From: Staphylococcus schweitzeri
GTDB taxonomy: Bacteria; Bacillota; Bacilli; Staphylococcales; Staphylococcaceae
Assembly: GCF_002902405.1 (NCBI RefSeq)
Contig: NZ_PPQS01000002.1
Location: 1-50,684, forward strand
DNA length: 50,684 nucleotides
Direction of reading: 5' to 3'
A program made the position numbers and the translations under genes. The notes beneath the pieces were generated by a model. That model worked only from the letters and a program-made list of their open reading frames with translations. It did no database searches and had not been told where the DNA came from. Positions 24,585 through 32,352 of this stretch are shown piece by piece (the first letter of the stretch is position 1; every line of letters begins with the position of its first letter).

Positions 24585-24785
24585 TTACTTTTTAATATCG
24601 TTATTCATTCGCTTCAATTCAATCCTGTATTCTTCTAACCCGTTGTACCCTTTAGTTTTAACTACTTCATCAAGTAGATAATCATTCATATATCTGAGTG
24701 CTTGTATCTCTCTTGCACGATCACTATTAATACTAATACAAACTAATAGCAATATAGCAAATACAATAGTTGTAGCAATCCACAT
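24585..24785 (-). CDS. DUF1514-like small membrane protein
   Basis: The 66-aa protein has one N-terminal transmembrane helix (MWIATTIVFAILLLVCISIN) and a charged helical tail. The ATG at 24785 overlaps the rinB stop (TGATG) and follows GGAGGT. It matches the DUF1514 family always found between rinB and rinA in staphylococcal phages. No function is known. Confidence 0.8.
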   Translation of the reverse strand: MWIATTIVFAILLLVCISINSDRAREIQALRYMNDYLLDEVVKTKGYNGLEEYRIELKRMNNDIKK

Positions 24786-24934
24786 CACTCACTTACCTCC
24801 GCCCGAAAGACATAATCACTCGGCGCCTCTACATCATCATTAGCCGTCATCATAATATATACTTGCTCAGTTACATGCTTACCTAGCTCATACATTGCTA
24901 GTAAGAATAATAGTCTTAATATTTGTTTAATCAT
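24785..24934 (-). CDS. rinB: RinB-like activator, 49 aa
   Basis: The frame MIKQILRLLFLLAMYELGKH gives a 49-aa protein ending DDVEAPSDYVFRAEVSE, which I recognise as RinB. It is a phage regulator adjacent to rinA. The ATG overlaps the preceding gene stop (ATGA) and the stop overlaps the next ATG, so it is translated in a chain. It is short compared with the usual RinB of just over 50 residues, with a compressed C-terminus. Confidence 0.8.
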   Translation of the reverse strand: MIKQILRLLFLLAMYELGKHVTEQVYIMMTANDDVEAPSDYVFRAEVSE

Positions 24935-25317
24935 TGTTTATCTACCTTCTTTACTTCATATAAGACTGGATATAAATTTAAAAAGTGTATTCTATATCCA
25001 ATCGTCTTAACTTCTACTTTGTCGCCTACTTTTAACCTAGCTTGTATGTCTGCGCTATCAAATTTCTTTTTGAATAGTAAGTCTGAGTTTTCAATGACTT
25101 GTTTGTTGTCTAATACAATATAGAACTTGTCTTCTTTATCTTGTCTCTTGTTATATTTATCTGTAATAGTTCCTTGATGTACTTCTTTGTGTTGGTAACT
25201 AGCCACTGTATAGATAGGTAATGTGATAACAAGTAGCGATGCGAATATACCGAATAATGACAGTATTCCAACAATAAAGATATCGGACCCATCCATATTT
25301 TTAAGTTTTTTAATCAT
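24931..25317 (-). CDS. DUF1372-like membrane protein
   Basis: The 128-aa protein has a short cytoplasmic start, one hydrophobic helix (IFIVGILSLFGIFASLLVIT) and a soluble beta-rich domain (HQGTITDKYNKRQDKEDKFY and on) that would lie outside the membrane and resembles an OB-like DUF1372 domain. It overlaps both neighbours by 4-8 bp in the early operon. Function unknown. Confidence 0.75.
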   Translation of the reverse strand: MIKKLKNMDGSDIFIVGILSLFGIFASLLVITLPIYTVASYQHKEVHQGTITDKYNKRQDKEDKFYIVLDNKQVIENSDLLFKKKFDSADIQARLKVGDKVEVKTIGYRIHFLNLYPVLYEVKKVDKQ

Positions 25318-25513
25318 CGTTTACCTCCTTAATAAATGTAAATGATTCAATCTCATCTCTTTTAACCCACACTTCATTGTTGAACACATCTTTGACCGGA
25401 AGAAAATCCTCAATCACTAGCTTCATAACAAGATTAATATAATCACCAGAAGCTAGATCTGTTGTTGTGTAATAAACTCTATCTGAAATAGTTTTAATTT
25501 TAACCTCCGTCAT
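25310..25513 (-). CDS. Conserved phage protein, 67 aa
   Basis: The small acidic soluble protein starts MTEVKIKTISDRVYYTTTDL. It is predicted to be mostly beta strand with a short helix. It overlaps the gene before and after by 4-8 bp. I recognise the sequence style from staphylococcal phages but no function. Confidence 0.75.
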   Translation of the reverse strand: MTEVKIKTISDRVYYTTTDLASGDYINLVMKLVIEDFLPVKDVFNNEVWVKRDEIESFTFIKEVNDD

Positions 25514-25716
25514 TTCTCACACTCCCTTATATTTTGAAACAACTGACCCACTTTAATAATTGCATCTCTTTTAACATGTGCCTCGTACTTCTCTTTCGCT
25601 TCTTCTTTACTCTCTGCCTCAACAACTGTAAACCTTTGGTTATTCTTAGCTCGAGTTATGTGTGTATGTTTACGTCCTGTTGAATCTTTGAATGTTGTGA
25701 CTAAGTATTGTGTCAT
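25510..25716 (-). CDS. DUF1381-like protein
   Basis: The 68-aa protein begins MTQYLVTTFKDSTGRKHTHI and has an AESKEEAKEKYEAHVKRDAI helix, a pattern I associate with DUF1381. It looks like a small beta-beta-alpha domain. It is part of the overlapping chain between dUTPase and rinB. No function is known. Confidence 0.78.
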   Translation of the reverse strand: MTQYLVTTFKDSTGRKHTHITRAKNNQRFTVVEAESKEEAKEKYEAHVKRDAIIKVGQLFQNIRECEK

Positions 25717-25958
25717 TCCTCATAGCTCCCTTGAACTTGTTTGAGCTTACTCATAAAAAACATTACTAAAAATGCTATTAAGATATGCGTCTTTTGATGT
25801 TTATAAGCAAATGTAGATATCATAAAGATAGTAGCAAGCATTAACATTTCATATATGTTTGTGTGTATAGTCTTTTTACTCTTAAGAAAAATAATTGCTA
25901 TGCGATAAAAGAGATAAACGCCAAACCCTATTAAAAATATTTCTAACATGTCGCTCAC
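25713..25958 (-). CDS. Three-helix membrane protein, 81 aa
   Basis: Hydrophobic segments at about residues 4-23 (MLEIFLIGFGVYLFYRIAII), 38-52 (MLMLATIFMISTFAY) and 57-70 (THILIAFLVMFFM) give a small polytopic membrane protein. The GTG start at 25958 overlaps the stop of the 24-aa frame (GTGA); an ATG at 25949 is the alternative. Function unknown. Confidence 0.65.
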   Translation of the reverse strand: MSDMLEIFLIGFGVYLFYRIAIIFLKSKKTIHTNIYEMLMLATIFMISTFAYKHQKTHILIAFLVMFFMSKLKQVQGSYEE

Positions 25959-26029
25959 TTCCCCAAAACCTCCTTGACTCGATCTAATATGTCTTTACAC
26001 GTATCCTTTTCCTGCGTCTGCTGTTCCAT
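25955..26029 (-). CDS. Possible 24-aa micro-ORF
   Basis: The frame MEQQTQEKDTCKDILDRVKE ends VLGK and overlaps the end of the dUTPase gene (in another frame) and the start of the membrane protein. Its ribosome site is weak. The clean helix-like composition and the GTGA overlap suggest translational coupling, but it may be chance. Confidence 0.4.
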   Translation of the reverse strand: MEQQTQEKDTCKDILDRVKEVLGK

Positions 26030-26531
26030 CTTGTCTTTCGTGGTTCCTTTTCATTTTCTTTTTGTATGCGTCAATGAGTTGGTCGATAGAATATAAGTTG
26101 TAAGCTATGTCTATCACTATAACAATTGCTTGTTGGTCGGGATAAAATTCTTTGAATATTATCTGTGGTGTACTAACAACTGCGTCTTGAGCAAATTCTT
26201 TATCTTTAAAATTAAACATTTTGTGAAATTCTGTATCTTTAAAACTTGATTCAATCGCTTCTTTTATCTCTTCTGATGACACTCCTACTTGATTCGCAAT
26301 ACTCAATCCAAACGCCAACATGTCAGCTAATTCATCAAGTTGTACGTCTAACGGCTTACCTGGTTTCTTCTTCCAGTTCTTAAACGTTTCCAATGTATTA
26401 AACCATTCAAAGAATTCAACTACATATGCTATTTTGCTATCTCGTAAGTTCAGCGTTGGTATTCTATCGTCGAACTCCTTTTGTATTTGTAATAACTCTT
26501 GTAATTGATCAATTGTTAATGTGTTATTCAT
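25995..26531 (-). CDS. dut: Dimeric dUTPase (all-alpha NTP-PPase)
   Basis: The 178-aa protein shows the dimeric dUTPase metal-binding helices: VVEFFEWFNTLETFKNWK (Glu39, Glu42) and DELADMLAFGLS (Asp66, Glu67, Asp70), with KKPGKP between. It hydrolyses dUTP to dUMP, keeping uracil out of phage DNA. Dimeric dUTPases of staphylococcal phages are also known to bind the Stl repressor of some SaPIs and induce them, so this gene may induce resident islands. It overlaps the DUF1024-like gene by 1 bp. Confidence 0.92.
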   Translation of the reverse strand: MNNTLTIDQLQELLQIQKEFDDRIPTLNLRDSKIAYVVEFFEWFNTLETFKNWKKKPGKPLDVQLDELADMLAFGLSIANQVGVSSEEIKEAIESSFKDTEFHKMFNFKDKEFAQDAVVSTPQIIFKEFYPDQQAIVIVIDIAYNLYSIDQLIDAYKKKMKRNHERQDGTADAGKGYV

Positions 26532-26773
26532 TATTCTTCACTCTCCTCATATTTATAGACCACTTGACCCGTCATAATCCCTACTGCTTCATCAAGTTCA
26601 ATACCTTCTTTAACTGAATGTTGAATAGCATTTGTCATTCCCTCAATTATGTCATCAAACGCTTGCGCTTTCTTATACACGTCCTCAATCTCTTTTAGCA
26701 ATCCCTCTGTGTCATTGCCGTTATACGCACTAGCACTTATAACTGATTGTTCGATTTGTTCGCGATTATTCAT
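26531..26773 (-). CDS. DUF1024-like protein
   Basis: The 80-aa acidic helical protein (MNNREQIEQSVISASAYNGN) matches the DUF1024 family of staphylococcal phages. AGGAG lies ten bases before the ATG at 26773, which overlaps the stop region of the upstream gene. No function is known. Confidence 0.8.
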   Translation of the reverse strand: MNNREQIEQSVISASAYNGNDTEGLLKEIEDVYKKAQAFDDIIEGMTNAIQHSVKEGIELDEAVGIMTGQVVYKYEESEE

Positions 26774-27389
26774 TATTAAACAACTCCTTAAATCTCTCTT
26801 CGCTAATCTCAACGTCTACTAAGTTGCATATTTCAAACCATTCACTCGGTTTGAAGTTTCGGTTTTCCTCTCCGGATACTTCTTTTAAAAGATCGCTATG
26901 ACATTTTTCTCTTATCAGAAAAAATTCTTTAGCTTCCTTTTTGTCTGGTTTACTTCCATCTTTATTCACATATAGTATTGCCTCATCTGGTTCTTGGCAC
27001 CACGCATCAAGTAAACCAATGTATAAACCTACCTTGTCTTTATTCTCAAATGCTAATGCTGGGTATGTTTTAGTCGTTTCCATAAAAATTTTATTGTTTA
27101 ATTCCATTCCAAATTTAACTCTTTCATCATCTTTGCCAAATTCGTTTATTAAATCTGTTTCAACGCTCTTGCAATACCTATCCCATGCGCTTGCTTTCTT
27201 CTCCAGCTCTTTGTTGCGTTTTTCTAGTTTATCGATATTTTCAGAAAGTTTTTTGTTTTCTTCTCTATAGTAAAACGCCTTAGTTCTAAAATGATGTATT
27301 GCACTTTCGTCGTCAGTAATAGAGTCTACTCTCTCTACTCCGTATTTTTTAAAGTAACTTAACAATTCCTCTCTAGTAGGTCGTGTCAT
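26766..27389 (-). CDS. Early phage protein with central coiled coil, 207 aa
   Basis: After MTRPTREELLSYFKKYGVER the protein has a coiled coil (about 40-70, YREENKKLSENIDKLEKRNK), then a mixed domain with Trp-Cys and Tyr-rich segments. It overlaps both neighbours. The sequence is soluble and lysine/glutamate-rich. I cannot name the family or function. Confidence 0.7.
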   Translation of the reverse strand: MTRPTREELLSYFKKYGVERVDSITDDESAIHHFRTKAFYYREENKKLSENIDKLEKRNKELEKKASAWDRYCKSVETDLINEFGKDDERVKFGMELNNKIFMETTKTYPALAFENKDKVGLYIGLLDAWCQEPDEAILYVNKDGSKPDKKEAKEFFLIREKCHSDLLKEVSGEENRNFKPSEWFEICNLVDVEISEERFKELFNNE

Positions 27390-27895
27390 TGTATCCCCTC
27401 CGAAATATTTAATAATCTTCTGGCATAACTATATGCGCCATCACTATTTAATCCGTTGCCAAAGCATCTATACATGTATTCATAATCCTTTTTTGTTAAA
27501 CGTTTACCAATATAAAGTTCGAAACCTGTTTGTAAAAAAACCTGTGTTCTTTTAGGAGATATATTTTCAATACAACATCTGCTAACCCAATGAATAAATT
27601 TAACAACTAAATCTAATTTGTTAGCGCAATCTTTTAGTGAAAAGAAAATATTTGATTCTCTATCGAGGATAAGCTCTTTATTTTCATTGATAAAACTGTA
27701 TTTAAAGCAATTCATCATTTCGAACACTTCATAAATCAGATTATCTATCTCATCAAATGCTTTTGCTCTTTTCTTAACCTCCGTCATATCCCCAATAAGC
27801 TCATCTCGTTGCTTCTTGTACTCATCACGTTGTTTTCTCATCTTCTTCAACCTAGCTTCCATCACACCTAGTTGAAATCCTGTATCGTAGTTCAT
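27386..27895 (-). CDS. Early phage protein with N-terminal coiled coil, 169 aa
   Basis: Residues 8-50 form a basic coiled coil (VMEARLKKMRKQRDEYKKQR), followed by a Cys- and Phe-containing helical domain and a tail (GNGLNSDGAYSYARRLLNIS). It overlaps the YopX gene and the next gene by 4 bp each. Possibly related to the neighbouring coiled-coil gene by module shuffling. Function unknown. Confidence 0.7.
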   Translation of the reverse strand: MNYDTGFQLGVMEARLKKMRKQRDEYKKQRDELIGDMTEVKKRAKAFDEIDNLIYEVFEMMNCFKYSFINENKELILDRESNIFFSLKDCANKLDLVVKFIHWVSRCCIENISPKRTQVFLQTGFELYIGKRLTKKDYEYMYRCFGNGLNSDGAYSYARRLLNISEGIQ

Positions 27896-28281
27896 TCTGT
27901 TACCTCTAATAAATGAGATGATTCAAATATGTTGCCTTTAACCTCACAGTCATATCTAAGGAAGGATTTTTTGTCTATATACTCAAAGTAATCATTTTCA
28001 GAGACTGCGCCCTCAAACATAAAATCTTTTAATTGAATGCCATTTACAATATCAATAGATATCACTGCTCTATTAATTGTTCCTACTATAGATTCATCGT
28101 CGCCTGCTATTGCTAATACTTCATCTTCAAACTCAATAATATCGCCGTCATATATTTTGGTGTTGTTTTTGTCTTTAAGTCCTGTGTATTGCAGTAGTTT
28201 TATATCATCATCAAAATTAATTCCATGAACATCTAACATTGTTTTTTCATCTTTATCCCACGCTCTAAATTTCGGCATCAT
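27892..28281 (-). CDS. YopX family protein
   Basis: From the ATG at 28281 the protein reads MMPKFRAWDKDEKTMLDVHG, then LLQYTGLKDKNNTKIYDGDI, the signature of YopX proteins of Gram-positive phages. GGAGGTAACAG precedes the ATG. A longer upstream extension overlaps the methyltransferase gene without support. Function is unknown, though the family is widespread in early regions. Confidence 0.85.
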   Translation of the reverse strand: MMPKFRAWDKDEKTMLDVHGINFDDDIKLLQYTGLKDKNNTKIYDGDIIEFEDEVLAIAGDDESIVGTINRAVISIDIVNGIQLKDFMFEGAVSENDYFEYIDKKSFLRYDCEVKGNIFESSHLLEVTE

Positions 28282-28748
28282 TCTGTTACCTCCGTCTTTA
28301 TAAAAACTAGCCAATGTGTTTTAGCTCTCTTATTTCCAAATAAGGGCAATTGATTAAAACATTTCAAAATTTGGCTAAGCTTTATTTGTTCTTCATTCCA
28401 TTTAAATATTAGTGTTCCATTGGGTTTTAAAACTCTCATACATTCGTTAAAACCTTGTTTAATATCTTCTGGCCAAGTTTCATTCAAACGCCCATACTTT
28501 TGAACTAGCCAACTTTTATCTCCACCTGTTTTTAAGTGTGGCGGATCAAATACAACTAGATGAAATGTATTATCATCAAATGGCATATCTCTGAAATCGG
28601 CCACAACATCAGGGCTTACTAATAAGTTTCTTCCGTCACTCAATTTTGTATCTAATGTTCTGTTATCCATGAACACTACATCTTGATTTTCTTTATCAAA
28701 CCAAAACATCTTACTACCACAACACGCGTCTAATATTTTAGCCGTCAT
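28278..28748 (-). CDS. Class I SAM-dependent methyltransferase
   Basis: The 156-aa protein starts MTAKILDACCGSKMFWFDKE; DACCGS is the SAM-binding loop. VVADFRDMPFDDNTFHLVVF and DPPH resemble the NPPY/DPPY active-site motif of adenine methyltransferases, and LVQKYGRLNETW may be the target-recognition part. It lacks a large specificity domain, so it may act broadly on DNA or a nucleotide. I chose the ATG at 28748 because it overlaps the upstream stop (ATGA) and GGGGAG precedes it. It may protect phage DNA from restriction. Confidence 0.8.
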   Translation of the reverse strand: MTAKILDACCGSKMFWFDKENQDVVFMDNRTLDTKLSDGRNLLVSPDVVADFRDMPFDDNTFHLVVFDPPHLKTGGDKSWLVQKYGRLNETWPEDIKQGFNECMRVLKPNGTLIFKWNEEQIKLSQILKCFNQLPLFGNKRAKTHWLVFIKTEVTE

Positions 28749-29152
28749 TCTACCAACTCCCCATCTTTCCAAATGAGTGTCATCGTCATATCATCGTTTA
28801 AGATATAGAATGCTTTGGTAGGAAAAATGTTGTCGTCTTCAAAACGTTCGTTCAAACTGATACCTTTGTGTAATGCGGATTTATAGACTCCTTCTTGAAT
28901 CTCATATACTTCAAACAACCTATCAAACTTAGTCTCTTCAGTGATTTCCTCTTCAACTTCGACTATGAAAGGAGTATCAATCGGCACCAAACCTGATGTC
29001 ATACACTTATTTGTATTTGAATCAAAACGAACGACTCCATTACCGTAATTCTTTGTAAAAAAAATTTTTCCTTTTGATAGCTCCGGATTTTCTCGCGCCC
29101 ATTTAATTAATTCATCTAATCGCATTTCTTTTTTAACTTTGATTTTCATCAT
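28745..29152 (-). CDS. Conserved early phage protein, 135 aa
   Basis: The soluble acidic protein begins MMKIKVKKEMRLDELIKWAR and has VPIDTPFIVEVEEEITEETK and a C-terminal ILNDDMTMTLIWKDGE. GAGGAG lies six bases before this ATG, while an earlier ATG overlaps the ribosome site itself. Common in staphylococcal phages next to the methyltransferase gene. Function unknown. Confidence 0.75.
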   Translation of the reverse strand: MMKIKVKKEMRLDELIKWARENPELSKGKIFFTKNYGNGVVRFDSNTNKCMTSGLVPIDTPFIVEVEEEITEETKFDRLFEVYEIQEGVYKSALHKGISLNERFEDDNIFPTKAFYILNDDMTMTLIWKDGELVE

Positions 29153-29162
29153 TTCCATCTCC

Positions 29163-29405
29163 TCAAAATAAAGTTAGTTGCTTCTGTTCCTCACATTCCA
29201 AACCATGTTGCTTTATATATGTTTCAAACTCTTCCGCTGTATCAAATGTCTTTTTCACACCTTGCCAACCTGGCACGATATGCCCGTGAAAGTAATAAGT
29301 GTCATTTACCACATGGATATGTGCCACTCGCTCGTTATCCTGATACAGATATCTCTTAGAGCCGAAAAATTGGTTTAAGTATTCTTTGCGTGCGCTACCT
29401 GTCAT
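29163..29405 (-). CDS. Conserved early phage protein, 80 aa
   Basis: MTGSARKEYLNQFFGSKRYL leads into a small beta-rich domain containing several His (VAHIHVVNDTYYFHGHIVPG). No metal-binding signature is clear. It ends about 11 bp before the 135-aa gene. The sequence is familiar from phiPVL-like phages but unassigned. Confidence 0.75.
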   Translation of the reverse strand: MTGSARKEYLNQFFGSKRYLYQDNERVAHIHVVNDTYYFHGHIVPGWQGVKKTFDTAEEFETYIKQHGLECEEQKQLTLF

Positions 29406-29408
29406 GGT

Positions 29409-29768
29409 CTACTTCTTAACTTTCACGAATATGTCGTTTTCCATCAGGTAGCACGCATAACGTCCTCTTGGATGTTTCTGAGGAACATTAAATAAATGTG
29501 GCTTCTTTCTTCTTAGCTCAGCCTCTTTCTTTCGCTCTCTTTCCAATTTGCGTTCGAGTCTAGCTTGTTTAACCTTTTCCATTTGTTTCATTTCTCTATA
29601 TTCTTTTAGGTGCATACCATAGGGCGCATCTAAAGCTTCTGAAAACTCCCAACGACCTCTTACACGTTTAGAAACAATTCCAGCGTTTATCCCTCGCTTT
29701 GCCATTAATTCTTTTTCAAAATTATTAAATTTATATGGTTTGTTATTAATGATTACAACACTGCCCAT
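29409..29768 (-). CDS. Basic early phage protein, 119 aa
   Basis: The protein (MGSVVIINNKPYKFNNFEKE) has a strongly basic helical middle (KQARLERKLERERKKEAELR) likely to bind nucleic acid, flanked by short globular parts. It abuts the DUF3113-like gene with no gap. I recognise it as a conserved phiPVL-type ORF without known function; DNA or RNA binding is inferred from charge. Confidence 0.75.
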   Translation of the reverse strand: MGSVVIINNKPYKFNNFEKELMAKRGINAGIVSKRVRGRWEFSEALDAPYGMHLKEYREMKQMEKVKQARLERKLERERKKEAELRRKKPHLFNVPQKHPRGRYACYLMENDIFVKVKK

Positions 29769-29954
29769 TTATTCCACCTCTATATTTACGTTTCTAATTT
29801 TCAAATTGTCATACTTTAGTAATTCATCCGGATTGTTATATAAGTAATCTGCCAATGTTTCTTTTTCGTTATCCACATCATCGAAATGCTGATATTCAAC
29901 TTCTGTAGGTATTCTTATATCAATCATCGCGTTTATATATGCTTGTTGTTGCAT
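29769..29954 (-). CDS. DUF3113-like protein, 61 aa
   Basis: MQQQAYINAMIDIRIPTEVE begins a small acidic protein that fits the DUF3113 family of staphylococcal phages. It lies between the DUF1064 gene and the basic 119-aa gene with almost no spacing. No function is known. Confidence 0.78.
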   Translation of the reverse strand: MQQQAYINAMIDIRIPTEVEYQHFDDVDNEKETLADYLYNNPDELLKYDNLKIRNVNIEVE

Positions 29955-29958
29955 TAAA

Positions 29959-30363
29959 TCACTTCGTTTCTCTTTTGCGTTCTCGTCTTGCTTTAATTAA
30001 TTCCTCGTACGTAATCCATGCTTTACCTGTATACTTAGGTGCTTTACATATCCAATTTAGCTTTATGTTTCTGTATTTATGTCTGAAAATCTTAGCTTTA
30101 AGCTTTGCTACTTCGGTTGGCATTCCTTTAATGTCGATAACTTCAATCAGTTTGCCATCGAGATATAACGCAAAGTCTGCAATGTATTCAATCTTTCGTT
30201 GTTTATCTAATTTTGGTAATAATTCAAATTTCGGTTGTATTTCGATATGATCATAATTAGTGCCATTCATATTACTTTCTAAATATTGGTAATATTCACA
30301 CTCTACTTTGCTATCAAATACAATTCCTTTGTGCTCAACTTTCTTAGCGTTGTATTTACTCAT
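29959..30363 (-). CDS. DUF1064 nuclease-like protein
   Basis: The 134-aa protein (MSKYNAKKVEHKGIVFDSKV) has the DUF1064 layout, which resembles PD-(D/E)XK nucleases: FDSKVECEYYQYL, the core YIADFALYLDGKLIEVIDIK (Asp...Glu-x-Lys-like) and WICKAPKYTGKAWITYEEL. It may cut branched DNA or act like a Holliday-junction resolvase during phage recombination. That role is inferred. Confidence 0.85.
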   Translation of the reverse strand: MSKYNAKKVEHKGIVFDSKVECEYYQYLESNMNGTNYDHIEIQPKFELLPKLDKQRKIEYIADFALYLDGKLIEVIDIKGMPTEVAKLKAKIFRHKYRNIKLNWICKAPKYTGKAWITYEELIKARRERKRETK

Positions 30364-30372
30364 CGTCCACCT

Positions 30373-30594
30373 CTAAATATCAAATATCGTCGCTTGTAAC
30401 CCTAGCTGATGCTCATATAGAAGTCCGTGAGCGCCTTTGAAGCGTTTTAGGTCGCTATCAGTCATGATTTTCTTTTCGTCACTGAAATGGCCTCCTGTGA
30501 GCGAATAGACTTCATTTTCGTTATCTTTATACTTAATGACTTTAATAACTTCTGTGCCATCTTCTCGGTATAAGTAATATTTTTCTTTCGGCAT
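30373..30594 (-). CDS. DUF3269-like protein, 73 aa
   Basis: MPKEKYYLYREDGTEVIKVI begins a small mixed-charge protein matching the DUF3269 family I know from staphylococcal phages. AGGAGTG lies just before the ATG. It is in the replication part of the early operon. Function unknown. Confidence 0.75.
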   Translation of the reverse strand: MPKEKYYLYREDGTEVIKVIKYKDNENEVYSLTGGHFSDEKKIMTDSDLKRFKGAHGLLYEHQLGLQATIFDI

Positions 30595-30607
30595 TTTTTA
30601 ACACTCC

Positions 30608-30766
30608 TTAATATTCGACGATAGCGGGGCGTGTATGGCGTTCTGCAAGTTTTTGGATAAATAGGTCGTATAACTTGTTTTCGTCTCCCTGTGCCTCGTC
30701 TATGAGTTTCTGAGCGTACATATCTGAACACTCAAGTTTTATTTTTAAAAATTCTTTGGTCACCAT
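30608..30766 (-). CDS. Small helical protein beside the helicase loader, 52 aa
   Basis: The frame MVTKEFLKIKLECSDMYAQK ends LAERHTRPAIVEY. It overlaps the last 7 bp of the DnaC-like gene and ends just before the DUF3269-like gene. Its amphipathic helical composition and conserved placement in staphylococcal phages argue that it is real. A longer frame on the same strand in another phase is a shadow. Function unknown. Confidence 0.7.
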   Translation of the reverse strand: MVTKEFLKIKLECSDMYAQKLIDEAQGDENKLYDLFIQKLAERHTRPAIVEY

Positions 30767-31539
30767 GCGTCTCGCTCCCTGAAATCGTCTCCGATTACCC
30801 TTACTTTTCTTGCGTTATGTTTCATTCTCGAATTGATTCGTTGCCAGTTCATATTTTGATTTAGTTCTTTATCACTAAAGTTAGTTGTAAAGATGTTGTT
30901 TTTACCTACTCTGTTATCGACAATGCTGAAAAGTTTATTTAAAGTGTGTTCTGTGTTTTCTACACCCATATCATCTAGTACAAGTAAATCAATATCACTA
31001 AGTAATTTGACTAGTTCGTCTGTAGTCTCTACTGCATTTTTGTTGTATGTCGCTTTGATACGATCCATCAACATTGGTATGTGCATAAAAGCAACCGTAT
31101 ACCCTTTAGTTTTAACTGCTTTTGCGATAGCGTATGCTAAGTGGCTTTTACCAGTTCCGTATGAACCTTGTAGTATTAATGATTTCGGTTCTTTTGTAGA
31201 GAAGCCTTGAACGTACTCTATTGCTGTTTGTTTAGCTTGTACTTGTTTTTCATTCTGTGGCTTATAGTTGTTGACTGTTGCATCTCTTAAAGACGGATTA
31301 ACGTTTGATTGATTGAATATGTTGTTTATCTTCCGTTGCTTGTTTCGCTTATACTCCTCATAGATTTCACATTTGCAACCGTCTTTATACTCGTAACCAT
31401 TCGGGTGTTTTTTAGTAGGAGCGAACTTATATAGGTCGTATTCACTTCCACATTTCTCACATTTCAATCCTTTTTCGACATGAGTAGGTTGATATTTTTT
31501 CAAGCTTTCGTTTATCTTTTCGCTGAATAGTGGTTTCAT
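30760..31539 (-). CDS. DnaC/DnaI-like helicase loader
   Basis: The 259-aa AAA+ ATPase has an N-terminal zinc-finger-like Cys set (Cys27, Cys30, Cys55, Cys57), Walker A GSYGTGKS (125-132), Walker B LLVLDD (185-190) and an arginine-rich C-terminus. It loads host replicative helicase at the phage origin. It follows the replisome organizer gene by 9 bp. Confidence 0.9.
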   Translation of the reverse strand: MKPLFSEKINESLKKYQPTHVEKGLKCEKCGSEYDLYKFAPTKKHPNGYEYKDGCKCEIYEEYKRNKQRKINNIFNQSNVNPSLRDATVNNYKPQNEKQVQAKQTAIEYVQGFSTKEPKSLILQGSYGTGKSHLAYAIAKAVKTKGYTVAFMHIPMLMDRIKATYNKNAVETTDELVKLLSDIDLLVLDDMGVENTEHTLNKLFSIVDNRVGKNNIFTTNFSDKELNQNMNWQRINSRMKHNARKVRVIGDDFRERDAW

Positions 31540-31548
31540 AATATCCCC

Positions 31549-32352
31549 CTAATCCCAATAACTTTCGTCGTACTTCATACGTTCCAATTGATCTATGCCA
31601 GTTTCTTTAACCTCTTCGCTATAATCATTCATATAGCTTTCGTTAGTTAAAAACGTTTTGGGGTACTTTTGATATTGTTTGTCTGTAATAGTTTTTAAAT
31701 ACTCTCGAGTGCCTTGCATGATTTGTTCAAAAGAATGTTTCTTTAAGCATGATTTGAATTTAGTAAAAGACATCTTCTTATCTTTCTTCTTGTCGTAAAG
31801 TTTCCACCATTCCTCAAATTGCTCATGCGTAACGTCAGTTGCGCTATTATTTGAACTTAAGTTCTTATCTATATCTTTTTCTTTATCTCTTTCTAATTCT
31901 TTATCTAATTCTTTATCTTCTTCTGTTGCGTGACTGTCACGTGACGTCACGTGACCATTTAGCAATTTTCTGTTGTTTTCTCGTTGCTTTTGTTTCCTCA
32001 ACCTGTTCTGCGCCCTGATTTTCTCGAGTCCTTCGATGTTTTGGTGCTTTTCCCAATTTGTCACTTTTATGACACCATTAACTTTTTCAATCATGCCCAA
32101 TGTCTCAAAAGTTTGTATTGCTAACCTTATTGAGTTGATAGGTCGACTAAACTCATTCGCTAACATTTCTTCGTTATACGGCAAGTTTTCAGATAACATA
32201 ATGTAACCTTGTTCGTTGTACTTTCCTGATAAAGTTAGCAACTTAACCCAAATAGTTATGATCGTATCTCTTTCGGGTAAAGCTTCGATATATTTGATTT
32301 TGCTGTCATCAAACATGCCAACTTTAAGTTTTATCCACGATACTTCTCCCAT
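31549..32352 (-). CDS. Replisome organizer / initiator protein
   Basis: The 267-aa protein has an N-terminal winged-helix domain of the phage replisome-organizer type (MGEVSWIKLKVGMFDDSKIK, then NEEMLANEFSRPINSIRLAI), a low-complexity charged linker (about 135-170, built from KELDKELERDKEKD) and a DnaD-like C-terminal part (FEEWWKLYDKKKDKKMSFTK). It should bind the phage origin and recruit the helicase loader encoded next. The linker-coding DNA contains a 20-bp palindrome and AT-rich repeats that may be the origin itself. AAAGGAGA precedes the ATG. Confidence 0.88.
   Translation of the reverse strand: MGEVSWIKLKVGMFDDSKIKYIEALPERDTIITIWVKLLTLSGKYNEQGYIMLSENLPYNEEMLANEFSRPINSIRLAIQTFETLGMIEKVNGVIKVTNWEKHQNIEGLEKIRAQNRLRKQKQRENNRKLLNGHVTSRDSHATEEDKELDKELERDKEKDIDKNLSSNNSATDVTHEQFEEWWKLYDKKKDKKMSFTKFKSCLKKHSFEQIMQGTREYLKTITDKQYQKYPKTFLTNESYMNDYSEEVKETGIDQLERMKYDESYWD
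31870..31955. other. ori: Candidate replication origin inside the initiator gene
   Basis: GTCACGTGACGTCACGTGAC at 31936-31955 is a perfect 20-bp palindrome built of overlapping CACGTG/GACGTC units. Directly beside it, 31870-31920 holds AT-rich near-repeats (AATTCTTTATCT twice plus related TCTTTATC copies). Iterons beside an AT-rich unwinding stretch inside the initiator gene are typical of phage origins. The assignment is inferred. Confidence 0.5.

Noticed and set aside
30462..30731. 89-aa minus-strand basic frame
   Set aside because: Overlaps the 52-aa and DUF3269-like genes in another phase; very Arg/Lys-rich and without ribosome site, so it is a phase shadow.
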